In this document: positions 43,692-52,055 of the stretch, in pieces | How positions within the stretch are numbered: the first letter of the stretch is position 1 | How the letters are laid out: each line of letters opens with the position of its first letter | NCBI RefSeq assembly: GCF_020179755.1 | Contig: NZ_JAIUCY010000005.1 | Location: 402,839-466,838, forward strand | Direction of reading: 5' to 3' | Source: Herbaspirillum sp. alder98 | GTDB taxonomy: Bacteria > Pseudomonadota > Gammaproteobacteria > Burkholderiales > Burkholderiaceae_D | DNA length: 64,000 nt | Program-made: the position numbers and the translations under genes | Notes under the pieces: model-generated | Databases searched by the model: none | Told to the model about the DNA's origin: nothing | What the model saw: only the letters and a program-made list of their open reading frames with translations

Positions 43692-43961
43692 GGGACGTGG
43701 TTAAACCGCGTGGCGGCCCGACCAACGCGATTCCCTGCCGCACTGAATGTGCGACACCCGGACTAAATTATAACGTGCGACGTATCTTTAAAAGAAGGCC
43801 CAGTCAGTGCCTTCCAATGACGGCTCCCGCCACCAGGAACAGACTTCTGAAAAGGAGCAGACGTTTCCAAACCGAGCGCGCCCTTGCGGATCGGATGCTA
43901 TATTCGCCGTCTTTCCGACAGTCGATCAGCAAGCCACATGATGCGCAAGCGCGCCACATCC

Positions 43962-44936
43962 ATGCATCCACCCAGCTACAGCAATGAAGCCTACTGGCAG
44001 CGATATCAGGAATTCTTCCCTGAGCACGCCCGCATAAGCGCCGACAATGCCCCCGTCGAATCCTATTTTTCCTGGCGCGATGCAGAGATCCATCTTGATC
44101 GTTTTCCTTCCAATACGTCGCCGCTGACGGTCCTCATGATCCATGGCGCCGGCGGCTACGGCCGCATGCTTGCGCCCATCGGCGCGCTTCTGCACCGCGC
44201 TGGATTTGACGTTGTCGCACCGGATCTTCCCGGATATGGATTAAGCCTTACCCCGGCAGCGTTAATACGTTATGAAGCGTGGGTAGAGTTGCTATGTGCA
44301 CTGGTGGCGAAGCTGCATGCCGAAACGGCGCGGCCAGTGGTTCTGTGCGGCGCCAGCCTGGGCGGCTATCTGGCTTATCTGGTTGCAGCGCGGCTGGATA
44401 AAGGCATGGTGGCCGGCGTCATCGCGACGACGCTGGCCGACCCTCGCACGTCGTTGGTCAGGCGTCAGTTCGCACGTAACGGTGCCGTGCTGGGAATGAT
44501 GCCGGTGCTGCCCCTGATGAGCGCGTTGCTGGGCAGGTTGAAACTCCCGATTAAGTGGTTCACCCGGATGCATGCGATGTCCAATCACCCCGAACTGAAC
44601 CGCGTGGTGGCGGCCGACCCGTTTGGCGGCGGAAGACGAGTGCCGATTCATTTCATGCAATCCATCTTTTCCGTGCGCCCGGACAAGGAGCCCGAGCTGT
44701 TCGACCATTGCCCTATCCTGCTGCTGCATCCGGGGGCTGACCGATGGACCGGCATCGCTTCCAGCCGGCAGTTCCTGGACCGCGTGGCTGGGCCCAAGAA
44801 ACTCGTCATGCTGGACAACTGTGGTCACTTCCCGATTGAAGAGCCAGGTTTCGGGCAATTGGAAGTCCAGGCACTTGGATTTCTCGCCGGTCTGGGTAAG
44901 TCGAGCCCTGGTGCGAGTGACACCGGCGACCGATAG
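43962..44936 (+). CDS. Alpha/beta hydrolase
   Basis: This is a hydrolase of about 324 residues. VLMIHGAGGYGR near residue 55 is the oxyanion region, LCGASLGGYLAYL near residue 127 holds the nucleophile Ser, LLLHPGADRWTG carries the likely Asp and DNCGHFPIEEPG the His. The start is uncertain: ATGs at 43938 and 43962 are both possible and neither has a strong ribosome site. It has no signal peptide. It lies between nhaA and a convergent YafY-type regulator. It may be an epoxide hydrolase or carboxylesterase; I cannot choose between these. Confidence 0.82.
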   Translation: MHPPSYSNEAYWQRYQEFFPEHARISADNAPVESYFSWRDAEIHLDRFPSNTSPLTVLMIHGAGGYGRMLAPIGALLHRAGFDVVAPDLPGYGLSLTPAALIRYEAWVELLCALVAKLHAETARPVVLCGASLGGYLAYLVAARLDKGMVAGVIATTLADPRTSLVRRQFARNGAVLGMMPVLPLMSALLGRLKLPIKWFTRMHAMSNHPELNRVVAADPFGGGRRVPIHFMQSIFSVRPDKEPELFDHCPILLLHPGADRWTGIASSRQFLDRVAGPKKLVMLDNCGHFPIEEPGFGQLEVQALGFLAGLGKSSPGASDTGDR

Positions 44937-44986
44937 AACGGGACAATGGGCAATCAGCGCATCCTAAGTTTCTGCTGCGCCAATAG

Positions 44987-45724
44987 TTAAACTTGAGCGC
45001 CGCCTCTGGCTACGACAGTACCCGCTTCTGACTCCTGATCCAACCTGACCAGATAATTCCGCAACAACTCGGCCCGGCGTGGCCGAAAACTGACTCCGGT
45101 TGTTGCGACCGAAGCGATCCGATCTACCCGGAACATACGAAAATCATCGCGCAGGCAACAACGCGCCAGCACCACCAGCATCCCATCAAGGTAGACGATG
45201 GCGAGTGGCCAGATCGCACGGCGGGTGGCTACGCCATCGCGTGCGGTGTAGCGGATGTCCAGCGCTTCTTCGCGCCAGCAGGCCAGGCGGATCAAGTCCA
45301 TGTCGACCTCGGCCATTGCGGCTCGCCTATCCAGGTCGCCGAACTGATGCACGCGCGACACCGCGTGCAGCATGTGCTGCTGCCCAAGCGAAGGCAGCGT
45401 CGCCGCCACCTTGCCCAGCACTGCATCGGCAGCCGCGGCCAGCGCCGGGTCACCCATCTGCCGGACCTGCGCCAACCCCAGGGTCAGCGCCTCAATCTCG
45501 ATGCGGCTGAAGGTACGCGGGCGTAGCGTGCCATCGTCGAGCAACGTATAGCCAGCGCCCGCTTCACCGGCAATGTCGGCGCCGCCGGCGCGCAGGGTTT
45601 CTATATCCCGGTAGACCGAACGCAGCGAGACGCCCGTCTCGCGCGCCAGCGCCTGGCCAGTCACGGGTGGGGCCAGCGTTCGGAGCGCCTGCAGCAATGC
45701 AAAAAGTCGTTCGGAGCGGGACAT
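44987..45724 (-). CDS. YafY-type transcriptional regulator (HTH_11 and WYL domains)
   Basis: This is a 245-residue regulator of the DeoR-like YafY family. An N-terminal HTH (residues 3-60: RLFALLQALRTLAPPVTGQALARETGVSLRSVYRDIETL) is followed by a WYL domain from about residue 140 (LDIRYTARDGVATRRAIWPLAIVYLDGMLVVLARCCLRDDFRMFRVDRI). It is divergent from the VOC-family gene at 45809 with 85 bp between starts, a common pairing in proteobacteria. It probably controls that gene. WYL proteins typically bind a nucleotide or other ligand to alter DNA binding. The specific signal is unknown. Confidence 0.9.
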   Translation of the reverse strand: MSRSERLFALLQALRTLAPPVTGQALARETGVSLRSVYRDIETLRAGGADIAGEAGAGYTLLDDGTLRPRTFSRIEIEALTLGLAQVRQMGDPALAAAADAVLGKVAATLPSLGQQHMLHAVSRVHQFGDLDRRAAMAEVDMDLIRLACWREEALDIRYTARDGVATRRAIWPLAIVYLDGMLVVLARCCLRDDFRMFRVDRIASVATTGVSFRPRRAELLRNYLVRLDQESEAGTVVARGGAQV

Positions 45725-45808
45725 TTCTACTGACAGAAATTGACAGGATGGAGCGCTATATTAGCACCGCGTCAAACTAACATTCCAACCCGATCAAGGA
45801 GTTTTCAG

Positions 45809-46234
45809 ATGTCCATTCGCACCGTCACCCACTTGAATTTCCGCGGCAACGCCCGTGCCGCGCTGGCGTTCTATCACAACGTGTTCAAGGGCCAGCAGAC
45901 ACTGGTCACTTATGCGCAGGCAGGGCGAGCGCACGAAGCGGCGGACCCAGAGCACATTATCTGGGGCCAGGTCACAGGCGACGATGGCATTGCCCTGATG
46001 GCCTACGACGTACCAGCTGGTCTTGACTGGAACCCGGGCCAGCAGGCGTTCTTCGTCTCGCTGCGCGGCGACGATGCGGACGTGATTCGCGCGTTGTGGA
46101 AAGAATTGGCGGATGGCGCTGACATCCTGCATGTACCGGCGCCTAGCCAATGGTCGCCGCTCTACGGCATGTTGCGAGACCGCTTCGGCGTGACCTGGGT
46201 GGTGGACGTGATGGTTCCGTACTCGCCAACCTGA
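45809..46234 (+). CDS. VOC family protein (PhnB-like)
   Basis: This is a 141-residue protein of the vicinal-oxygen-chelate fold, PhnB/YjdN-like group. It starts SIRTVTHLNFRGNARAALAFYHNVFKG and ends FGVTWVVDVMVPY, both typical of the group. AAGGAG lies 8 bases before the ATG at 45809. Members often have no proven activity; some bind small molecules or metals. The divergent YafY regulator is the likely controller. It may relate to the detoxification genes that follow, but no sequence evidence shows this. Confidence 0.9.
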   Translation: MSIRTVTHLNFRGNARAALAFYHNVFKGQQTLVTYAQAGRAHEAADPEHIIWGQVTGDDGIALMAYDVPAGLDWNPGQQAFFVSLRGDDADVIRALWKELADGADILHVPAPSQWSPLYGMLRDRFGVTWVVDVMVPYSPT

Positions 46235-46332
46235 AACGCAGCGGGGCGCTTCGCCGGCGTGATTCAATCCTTCAATAAACCGAATCATTACCTGCGAACG
46301 CGCCCCGCTCCACCTGGTTTTATAACCGCGGT

Positions 46333-47094
46333 TTATTCCTTGGACGACATCCGCGCAGCCTGCTCGATCACCTTCGCGACTTCTTCCGGGTGTGCAATGA
46401 AGGCGACGTGGCTTCCCTTGATTTCTACCGTCTTGCTACCGGCACGCTTGGCCATGAAGCGTTCCAGTTCCGGATTGACGGTGCGGTCATCGGCGGACAC
46501 GATCGCCCAGCTCGGCTTGCTCTTCCACGCGGCCTGCGTGACCGGGCTGGTTGCGGCCTGGACCGCTGGCATCACTTGCGACATCGCCATGAATTTCGCG
46601 TCGGCTGCCGGCAGGTCTGCGGCAAAGTCGGCATGGAAGAACGCCTGATCGAAATACAGATGACCGTCGGGCGTCGCCTTGATCGCGTTGCTTGCGGGCG
46701 GTATCTTCTTGACCAGATCCGACAGGCTTTCTCCCGCTTCCGGCTGGAACGCGGCAACGTAGACCAGGCCAGCTACCTTGGGATGATTGCCGGCAGCAGT
46801 GATCACCATCCCGCCATAACTGTGACCGACCAGGATGCTGTTGCCGTTGACTGCATCAACGGCGCGATTGGTGGCTTGCACATCGTCGGCGAGCGAAGTC
46901 TCGGGCTGCTGCACCACCGACACATTGAAGCCGTCGCGTGTGAGAATATTGGCCACGCCCTGCCAGCCGGATCCATCGGCGAAAAAGCCATGGACCAAAA
47001 CGATATTGTTGACCGGCGCTGCCATGGCCACGTGAGAGAAGGTCGCGGCGAATGCCACGGCGAGTGTGGAAGCGATACGATTGAATGTGCGCAT
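46333..47094 (-). CDS. Exported alpha/beta hydrolase (esterase-like)
   Basis: This is a 253-residue exported hydrolase. A signal peptide covers residues 1-26, ending AMA before APVNNIVLVHGFF. GHSYGG holds the nucleophile Ser at residue 92, and the C-terminal GSHVAFIAHPEEVAKVIEQAA holds the likely catalytic His. GGAG lies 7 bases before the ATG. It is directly downstream of the old-yellow-enzyme gene, 59 bases away in the same direction, and is thus likely the last gene of the nemR-linked set. It resembles the salicylate-esterase/HNL-like group, acting in the periplasm if exported. The substrate is unknown. Confidence 0.88.
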   Translation of the reverse strand: MRTFNRIASTLAVAFAATFSHVAMAAPVNNIVLVHGFFADGSGWQGVANILTRDGFNVSVVQQPETSLADDVQATNRAVDAVNGNSILVGHSYGGMVITAAGNHPKVAGLVYVAAFQPEAGESLSDLVKKIPPASNAIKATPDGHLYFDQAFFHADFAADLPAADAKFMAMSQVMPAVQAATSPVTQAAWKSKPSWAIVSADDRTVNPELERFMAKRAGSKTVEIKGSHVAFIAHPEEVAKVIEQAARMSSKE

Positions 47095-47153
47095 GGTGAT
47101 ACTCCAGAAGTTAGTGGATACTGATTGATAGAAAATAATAAAGAGACAAAAAA

Positions 47154-48311
47154 TTACGCTTGGCAATGTGTGGCAGCAGAAAACTCTGTTTCATCATGCC
47201 GCGGATAATCCGTGAAGCCGTCCTCGCCCCCGCCATAGAGCGTGGCGGCGTCAAGGGGATTCAAAGGCCAGCCATTGGCAAGCCGGCGAGGCAGGTCCGG
47301 ATTGGCGATGAAGGGACGGCCAAAGGCAATCAGGTCCGCCAGCTTCGCTTCGATCAGTCGGGCGCCACGCTCTGCGCTATAGCGACCGGCGTAGATGATG
47401 CGACCACTGAATGTCTGGCGCACCTCCCGCCGGAACGCGTCTGGCAGATCCGGGGCGTTGTCCCAGTCGGCCTCGGCGATCGACAGGTAGGCGAGGCCGA
47501 CCTGCTCCAACACCCTGATGGCCTCGATGTACGTCTGGTGCGGATCTTCTTCGACGAAGCCGATGTAGACACGATCCTCATCGGTGCTGGAAAACAAGGG
47601 CGTGAAGCGCACCCCCATCCGGTCCGGGCCGACCACGGCGGCGACTGCCTGCACGACCTCGCGCAAGAGCCGTAACCGGTTCTGCAGCGATCCACCATAT
47701 TCATCGGTGCGCTTGTTGGCATGGGTCGAGATGAACTGATTGATCAGGTAGCCATTGGCGGCATGAATCTCCACCCCGTCGAAGCCGGCATCAAGCGCGT
47801 TCTGCGCCGCCTGTGCATAAAGCTCAACCAGTTGCCTGATGTCGGCAGTGCTCAATTCGCGCGGCATGGATGGCGCCACCAGCATGCCTTTGCCGGGTTC
47901 GGTCTCGATGAAGGCTTTTACCTTTTGCGCCTGGATCGCCGACGGCGCGAGCGGCGCGCCACCATCCGGCTGCAGGGCCGTATGTGAAACACGACCGACG
48001 TGCCACAACTGCGCGAAGATGATGCCACCCTCGGCATGCACCGCCTCGGTGACCTTGCGCCAGCCGTCGATCTGCGCCGCGCTGTAGATGCCGGGCGTCC
48101 ATGCATACCCCTGGCCGCGTGGTTCGATCTGCGCACCTTCGCTGATCATGAAACCTGCCGTGGCGCGCTGGCGGTAATACAGGGCCATCAACTCGGTGGG
48201 AACATCTCCCGGTTGCGCGGCCCGCTGACGGGTGAGCGGCGGCAGAACGATGCGGTTATTCAGCGTGTGACGCCCCAGCGCCACCGGTGTAAAAAGTGAT
48301 GAGTTTTTCAT
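47154..48311 (-). CDS. nemA: Old yellow enzyme, NADH:flavin oxidoreductase (NemA-like)
   Basis: This is a 385-residue FMN-binding TIM-barrel reductase of the NemA/OYE group. The active-site pair is in VEIHAANGYLINQFISTHANKRTDEYGGS near residue 175, and QLWHVGR near residue 95 also fits. These enzymes reduce activated C=C bonds, nitro esters, N-ethylmaleimide and quinone-like electrophiles with NAD(P)H. The ATG at 48311 is preferred because AAGG lies 10 bases upstream, while the ATG at 48320 is too close to it. The gene lies 12 bases after the dehydrogenase gene. NemA belongs to the NemR regulon in E. coli, supporting control by the NemR-like protein here. Confidence 0.92.
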   Translation of the reverse strand: MKNSSLFTPVALGRHTLNNRIVLPPLTRQRAAQPGDVPTELMALYYRQRATAGFMISEGAQIEPRGQGYAWTPGIYSAAQIDGWRKVTEAVHAEGGIIFAQLWHVGRVSHTALQPDGGAPLAPSAIQAQKVKAFIETEPGKGMLVAPSMPRELSTADIRQLVELYAQAAQNALDAGFDGVEIHAANGYLINQFISTHANKRTDEYGGSLQNRLRLLREVVQAVAAVVGPDRMGVRFTPLFSSTDEDRVYIGFVEEDPHQTYIEAIRVLEQVGLAYLSIAEADWDNAPDLPDAFRREVRQTFSGRIIYAGRYSAERGARLIEAKLADLIAFGRPFIANPDLPRRLANGWPLNPLDAATLYGGGEDGFTDYPRHDETEFSAATHCQA

Positions 48312-48323
48312 GCGTGTCATGCC

Positions 48324-49781
48324 TTACAGGCCCCCCAGGCTCATGTATTTGAGGCTGAGATATTCATCGATGCCATGGGTCGATCCTTCACGACCGATGC
48401 CGCTGTCCTTGACGCCACCGAATGGAGCGACTTCGGTCGTCACGAGCCCTTCATTGATGCCGACCATGCCACTCTGCAATGCCCGTGAAACGCGAAACGC
48501 GCGGGCCAGATCGCGGCTGTAGAAGTAGGCGGCGAGGCCGAATGGTTCTGCGTTGGCGGCATCGATGGCTTCCTGTTCATGCTTGAAGCGGAACAGCGCG
48601 GCGACCGGACCGAAGGTTTCTTCATGTGCGATCAGCATGTCGGATGTGGCGTCAGCGATGACGGTGGGCTCGAAGAAGGTGCCGCCCAGTGCGTGGCGTT
48701 GGCCGCCAGACAGGATCCGGCCGCCCTTGGCCTGTGCATCGACCACATGCGCCTCGACCTTGTCCACGGCCGCGGCATTGATCAACGGCCCCTGCTGGAC
48801 GTCGGTTTCGAAACCGTTACCGACCTTGAGCGTCGAGACGCGCTCGGCCAGGCGACGGGCGAATTCGTCGTAGATGCCTTCCTGCACATAGAAGCGATTG
48901 GCGCAGATGCAGGTTTGTCCGCTGTTACGGAATTTTGCAGCCACGGCGCCCTCCACTGCCTGCTCGATATCGGCATCATCGAACACGATGAATGGCGCAT
49001 TGCCGCCCAGTTCCAGCGAGAGCTTCTTCATCGTCGCTGCGGATTGTTCATACAGCAGCTTGCCGACGCGGGTGGAACCGGTGAAGGTCAGCTTGCGCAC
49101 GCGGGAATCCGCCACCAGCTCGCCGCCGATGGCGACGGCATCGCCCGTGACGATGTTGATCACCCCGGCAGGCAAACCCGTCTTCTCCGCCAGTACGCCC
49201 CAGATCAGGCCGCAATACGGCGTGAATTCGGATGGCTTGGCGACCACCGTGCAACCGGCGGCCAAAGCCGGCGCAATCTTGCGCGCCAGCATGGAGAAAG
49301 GGAAATTCCACGGTGAAATCGCGGCGACGACGCCGACCGGCTCACGCGACACCAGGATCTGCCGACCCTTCCATGGCGAAGGAATGATTTCGCCGTTGAT
49401 GCGCCGGGCTTCTTCGGCAAACCACTGGATGTAATCGGCGCCCAGTTTCATTTCTGCGCGGGCTTCGGCCAGCGGTTTTCCCTGTTCCAGCGTGAGCATG
49501 CTGGCCAGGTCTTCCAGGTTGTCGCGCACCACGGCCGCCATCTTCAGCAGAAAGTCTGCCCGGGTTGCGGCGGTGGTCATCGACCAGTCGTTAAAGGCGG
49601 CTTGCGCCGCGACAATTGCGCGGCGGGTCTCGGCGGCGGCGGACCAAGCGATCGATCCGATCGGTGTGCCCGTAGCGGGATCGTCCACGCCGTGGGTGCG
49701 AAGGTCGTCGGCAGCTTCCCATACGCCGTTGATGAAGTTGCGCTCCTGCAGCCAACCCGTGGCCTTGATACGTTCCAGCAT
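48324..49781 (-). CDS. gabD: NAD(P)-dependent succinate-semialdehyde dehydrogenase (GabD-like)
   Basis: This is a 485-residue aldehyde dehydrogenase. The catalytic Cys is in FRNSGQTCICANRFY near residue 288, the general-base Glu in SLELGGNAPF near residue 255, and the cofactor region in FTGSTRVGKLL. The C-terminal PFGGVKDSGIGREGSTHGIDEYL is typical of succinate-semialdehyde dehydrogenases. It oxidises semialdehydes to acids in the cytosol. In this cluster it may remove aldehydes generated by electrophile stress, not only serve GABA breakdown. The gene lies between the DJ-1-type gene and nemA in the same direction and is likely co-transcribed. Confidence 0.92.
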   Translation of the reverse strand: MLERIKATGWLQERNFINGVWEAADDLRTHGVDDPATGTPIGSIAWSAAAETRRAIVAAQAAFNDWSMTTAATRADFLLKMAAVVRDNLEDLASMLTLEQGKPLAEARAEMKLGADYIQWFAEEARRINGEIIPSPWKGRQILVSREPVGVVAAISPWNFPFSMLARKIAPALAAGCTVVAKPSEFTPYCGLIWGVLAEKTGLPAGVINIVTGDAVAIGGELVADSRVRKLTFTGSTRVGKLLYEQSAATMKKLSLELGGNAPFIVFDDADIEQAVEGAVAAKFRNSGQTCICANRFYVQEGIYDEFARRLAERVSTLKVGNGFETDVQQGPLINAAAVDKVEAHVVDAQAKGGRILSGGQRHALGGTFFEPTVIADATSDMLIAHEETFGPVAALFRFKHEQEAIDAANAEPFGLAAYFYSRDLARAFRVSRALQSGMVGINEGLVTTEVAPFGGVKDSGIGREGSTHGIDEYLSLKYMSLGGL

Positions 49782-49884
49782 GGCACTTACCTTTTTGAAT
49801 TAGATCGTTTATCAGCGCTCGCCGGGTCGGCATTGCCGAGCCGGCGAGCGCGCTATTGACGCAGCTGTTGTGTCAGCCGCAGGC

Positions 49885-50565
49885 TCAGGCAATGCGCTGC
49901 AGGAGTTCGACGGCGGCAGCCGCTGACGACGCCGGGTTCTGACCGGTGATCAGCAGGCCGTCGCTGATGACGTACGAAGCCCAGTCCTCGCCCTTGAAGT
50001 ACAGACCGCCCTTGGCCTTGAGCTCGTCTTCCACCAGGAACGGCACGACATTGGTCAGGCCGACGCCTTCCTCTTCGGTGTTAGTGAAACCGGTCACCTT
50101 CTTGCCCTCGACCAGCGGTCGGCCAGCGGCATTCTTGACGTGACGCAGCACACCCGGGGCGTGGCACACCAGCGCGACCGGCTTGTTGGCCGCAATGAAG
50201 GATTCGATCAGTGCGATCGAGTGCGGGTCTTCTGCCAGATCCCACAGCGGACCATGGCCACCGGGATAGAAGACGGTGTCGAAATCGGCCTGATTGACGG
50301 AGTCCAGACGCACGGTGCTGGCCAATTGCGCGGTCGCTTCTGGATCGGCTTCGAAACGGCGGGTCAGCTCGGTTTGAAAGGATGGCTCGTTGCTCTTGGG
50401 GTCCAGTGGAGGCTGCCCACCGAGCGGCGAGGCCAGCACCATCTGCACGCCGGCATCCTTGAACGCGTAGTAAGGGGCGGCCAGCTCTTCCAGCCAGAAA
50501 CCGGTCTTGCGGCCGGTATTGCCAAGTACGCTGTGCGAAGTAAGAACGATCAGAACCTTTTTCAT
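49885..50565 (-). CDS. DJ-1/PfpI family protein (glyoxalase III-like)
   Basis: This is a 226-residue DJ-1/PfpI protein. The nucleophile Cys is C134 with H135 in ALVCHAPGVL, and the Glu is in GFWLEELAAPY near residue 26. This is the Hsp31/HchA-like arrangement, linked to glyoxal and methylglyoxal removal or protein deglycation. AGGAG lies 7 bases before the ATG. It is the first gene downstream of a NemR-type box at 50607, and about 100 bases beyond the NemR-like gene. Induction by electrophiles is therefore likely. Confidence 0.9.
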   Translation of the reverse strand: MKKVLIVLTSHSVLGNTGRKTGFWLEELAAPYYAFKDAGVQMVLASPLGGQPPLDPKSNEPSFQTELTRRFEADPEATAQLASTVRLDSVNQADFDTVFYPGGHGPLWDLAEDPHSIALIESFIAANKPVALVCHAPGVLRHVKNAAGRPLVEGKKVTGFTNTEEEGVGLTNVVPFLVEDELKAKGGLYFKGEDWASYVISDGLLITGQNPASSAAAAVELLQRIA

Positions 50566-50606
50566 TTTGTTGCTCCTGGATAAAGTTATAAAATCAACAC
50601 CACTAA

Positions 50607-50621
50607 TAGACCGGTCGTCTA
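50607..50621. promoter_or_regulatory. NemR-type operator, downstream copy
   Basis: TAGACCGGTCGTCTA (TAGAC-N5-GTCTA) lies 41 bases before the DJ-1-type gene start, in the gap after nemR. It is identical to the copy at 51301. The pattern resembles the E. coli NemR box. It would give the enzyme genes their own NemR-controlled promoter. Confidence 0.8.
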
Positions 50622-50671
50622 TAAACATGGCAAAAAAAAGCATTTCACTGGAAATGCCGGTCCATCGCACC

Positions 50672-51280
50672 TCAATGAGAGGTCAGATGAAGAATTTGTC
50701 GCGTTGTCGTCATGGCGGTGTCGAACGGCTCGGTATTTCTGCCGATCTTGACCATGACGCTGGCGCCCAGCCACAGCTGATAGAGGCTTTGGGCAACACC
50801 CTCGGCATCACCATCGATGACCAGGGACCCTTCGGCCACGCCGGCCTCGATGGCCTTTGCCAGCCGCGAAACGATGCCGTTGGTGCCACGCCTGATCGAC
50901 AGCCGCATCGCTTCCGACAGGTCTGCGACCTCAGCTGCCAGTTTGACCGCCAGGCATTTGCCCTGGCAATCGAGGAACGACTGGGTGTCTTGCCAGACCT
51001 GCCAATAATTCATCAAACGCTGCGCCATGGTGAAGCCTGGTTGGGCCAGGGTATTGTCCAGCTCGGCCAGATAGTCTTCAAAATAGCTTTCGAGAAGCGC
51101 CTCGCCAAACGCATCCTTCGAACCGAAATAATGATAGAAGGAGCCCTTGGGAACGCCAGCCTCCGCCAGAATCTCGCTCAGCCCCACGGCCGAGAAGCCT
51201 TTACCCGCCATCAGGCGTTGCCCGGTGGACAGGATATTGTCTCGGACATCATTGCTGGCAGATGTGTGTGCTGTGTTCAT
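50672..51280 (-). CDS. nemR: TetR family repressor, NemR-like
   Basis: This is a 202-residue TetR-type repressor. The HTH is at residues 12-57 (AVGLSEILAEAGVPKGSFYHYFGSKDAFGEALLES). Cys105 and Cys109 lie in FLDCQGKCLAVKLAAEVADLSEAMR, the region where NemR keeps its redox-sensing Cys. It is preceded and followed by identical 15-bp boxes of the NemR type. Downstream genes encode electrophile-removing enzymes including a NemA-like protein, as in the E. coli nemRA-gloA locus. It probably releases DNA when its Cys reacts with quinones, aldehydes or hypochlorite. Family and context together make the nemR call strong. Confidence 0.88.
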   Translation of the reverse strand: MNTAHTSASNDVRDNILSTGQRLMAGKGFSAVGLSEILAEAGVPKGSFYHYFGSKDAFGEALLESYFEDYLAELDNTLAQPGFTMAQRLMNYWQVWQDTQSFLDCQGKCLAVKLAAEVADLSEAMRLSIRRGTNGIVSRLAKAIEAGVAEGSLVIDGDAEGVAQSLYQLWLGASVMVKIGRNTEPFDTAMTTTRQILHLTSH

Positions 51281-51300
51281 GGACGAACTATAACGATGAA

Positions 51301-51315
51301 TAGACCGGTCGTCTA
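51301..51315. promoter_or_regulatory. NemR-type operator, upstream copy
   Basis: This second TAGACCGGTCGTCTA lies 21 bases upstream of the nemR start codon. It is identical over 15 bp to the copy at 50607, and the match extends by AA on the left of both. Its place indicates autoregulation of nemR. Confidence 0.82.
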
Positions 51316-51468
51316 GTTAGTTTTGAAAATATTTTTTGCGCCCTCACCGGTGGGAAGCTTTTCACCATACCTGCGTCGGCCCGACTAAGGCCAGGTCCTG
51401 CCCCCTTTCCCTGCACGCCGCCGTACTGATTATCGTCAGAACGGCGGAAGCAGTTTTTAACGCTCTGC

Positions 51469-51864
51469 TCAAGCGCCCGGAATACGTGCGATCACCTTGA
51501 TCTCAAAGTCGAAACCGGCCAACCAGTTCACGCCGACGGCGGTCCAGTTGGGATAAGGCGCCTGGCCGATCTCTTTGAGGCGAATCGCATTGAGCGTTTC
51601 CCATTGGGCTTGCGGGTCGGTATGAAAGGTGGTGACGTCGATGACATCGTCCAGGCTGCATCCAGCCGCCTTCAGCACCGCCTTCAAGTTATCGAACGCA
51701 AGCTGGACCTGTTTCTCGAAGACGGGTTCGGGGCTGCCGTCTTCACGACTGCCCACCTGCCCCGATACGAACAGCAGGTCGCCGGAGCGGATCGCTGCCG
51801 AATAACGGTTGATTTCATAAAGGGCTTGGCGGCCCGCGGGAAAAACGGCGTCTCGTTTGGACAT
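51469..51864 (-). CDS. RidA family protein (YjgF/UK114)
   Basis: This is a 131-residue RidA-family protein. RSGDLLFVSGQVG (residues 26-38) and QVQLAFDNLKAVLKAAGCSLDDVIDVTTF (51-79) are family signatures. RidA proper deaminates reactive enamine intermediates; this branch lacks the usual Arg of RidA near the C-terminal end, so it may be a related subgroup without that activity. GGAG lies 7 bases before the ATG at 51864. It is divergent from a TetR gene, with three palindromic operators between them, so it is very likely the regulated target. Confidence 0.88.
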   Translation of the reverse strand: MSKRDAVFPAGRQALYEINRYSAAIRSGDLLFVSGQVGSREDGSPEPVFEKQVQLAFDNLKAVLKAAGCSLDDVIDVTTFHTDPQAQWETLNAIRLKEIGQAPYPNWTAVGVNWLAGFDFEIKVIARIPGA

Positions 51865-51969
51865 GAAGTGGCTCCTGAATAGTATTGAATCGGCATGGAT
51901 AGCTGCACGGCAACTTCCGGGCTGCCGTATCGGCGGGGGATTTACACGCCACACGTCGTTAGTATTTTA

Positions 51970-52036
51970 CATACGATGCGTATGCCAATTTAAACAAACA
52001 TACGCTACGTATGTCAATTAAAATACGCCGCGTATG
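51970..52036. promoter_or_regulatory. Three ATACG-N3-CGTAT operators between RidA and TetR genes
   Basis: ATACGATGCGTAT (51971-51983), ATACGCTACGTAT (52000-52012) and ATACGCCGCGTAT (52024-52036) are perfect 5+5 palindromes. Centre distances are 29 and 24 bp. The third ends 20 bases before the TetR start. They cover the shared promoter region of the divergent RidA and TetR genes and are almost certainly the TetR protein's binding sites. Confidence 0.82.
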
Positions 52037-52055
52037 TTTAATTCAGGAGAACCCC

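Noticed and set aside
51418..51447. Inverted pair CCGCCGT/ACGGCGG as a terminator for the RidA gene
   Set aside because: The 7-bp stem has a 16-base loop and no T-tract in the minus direction.
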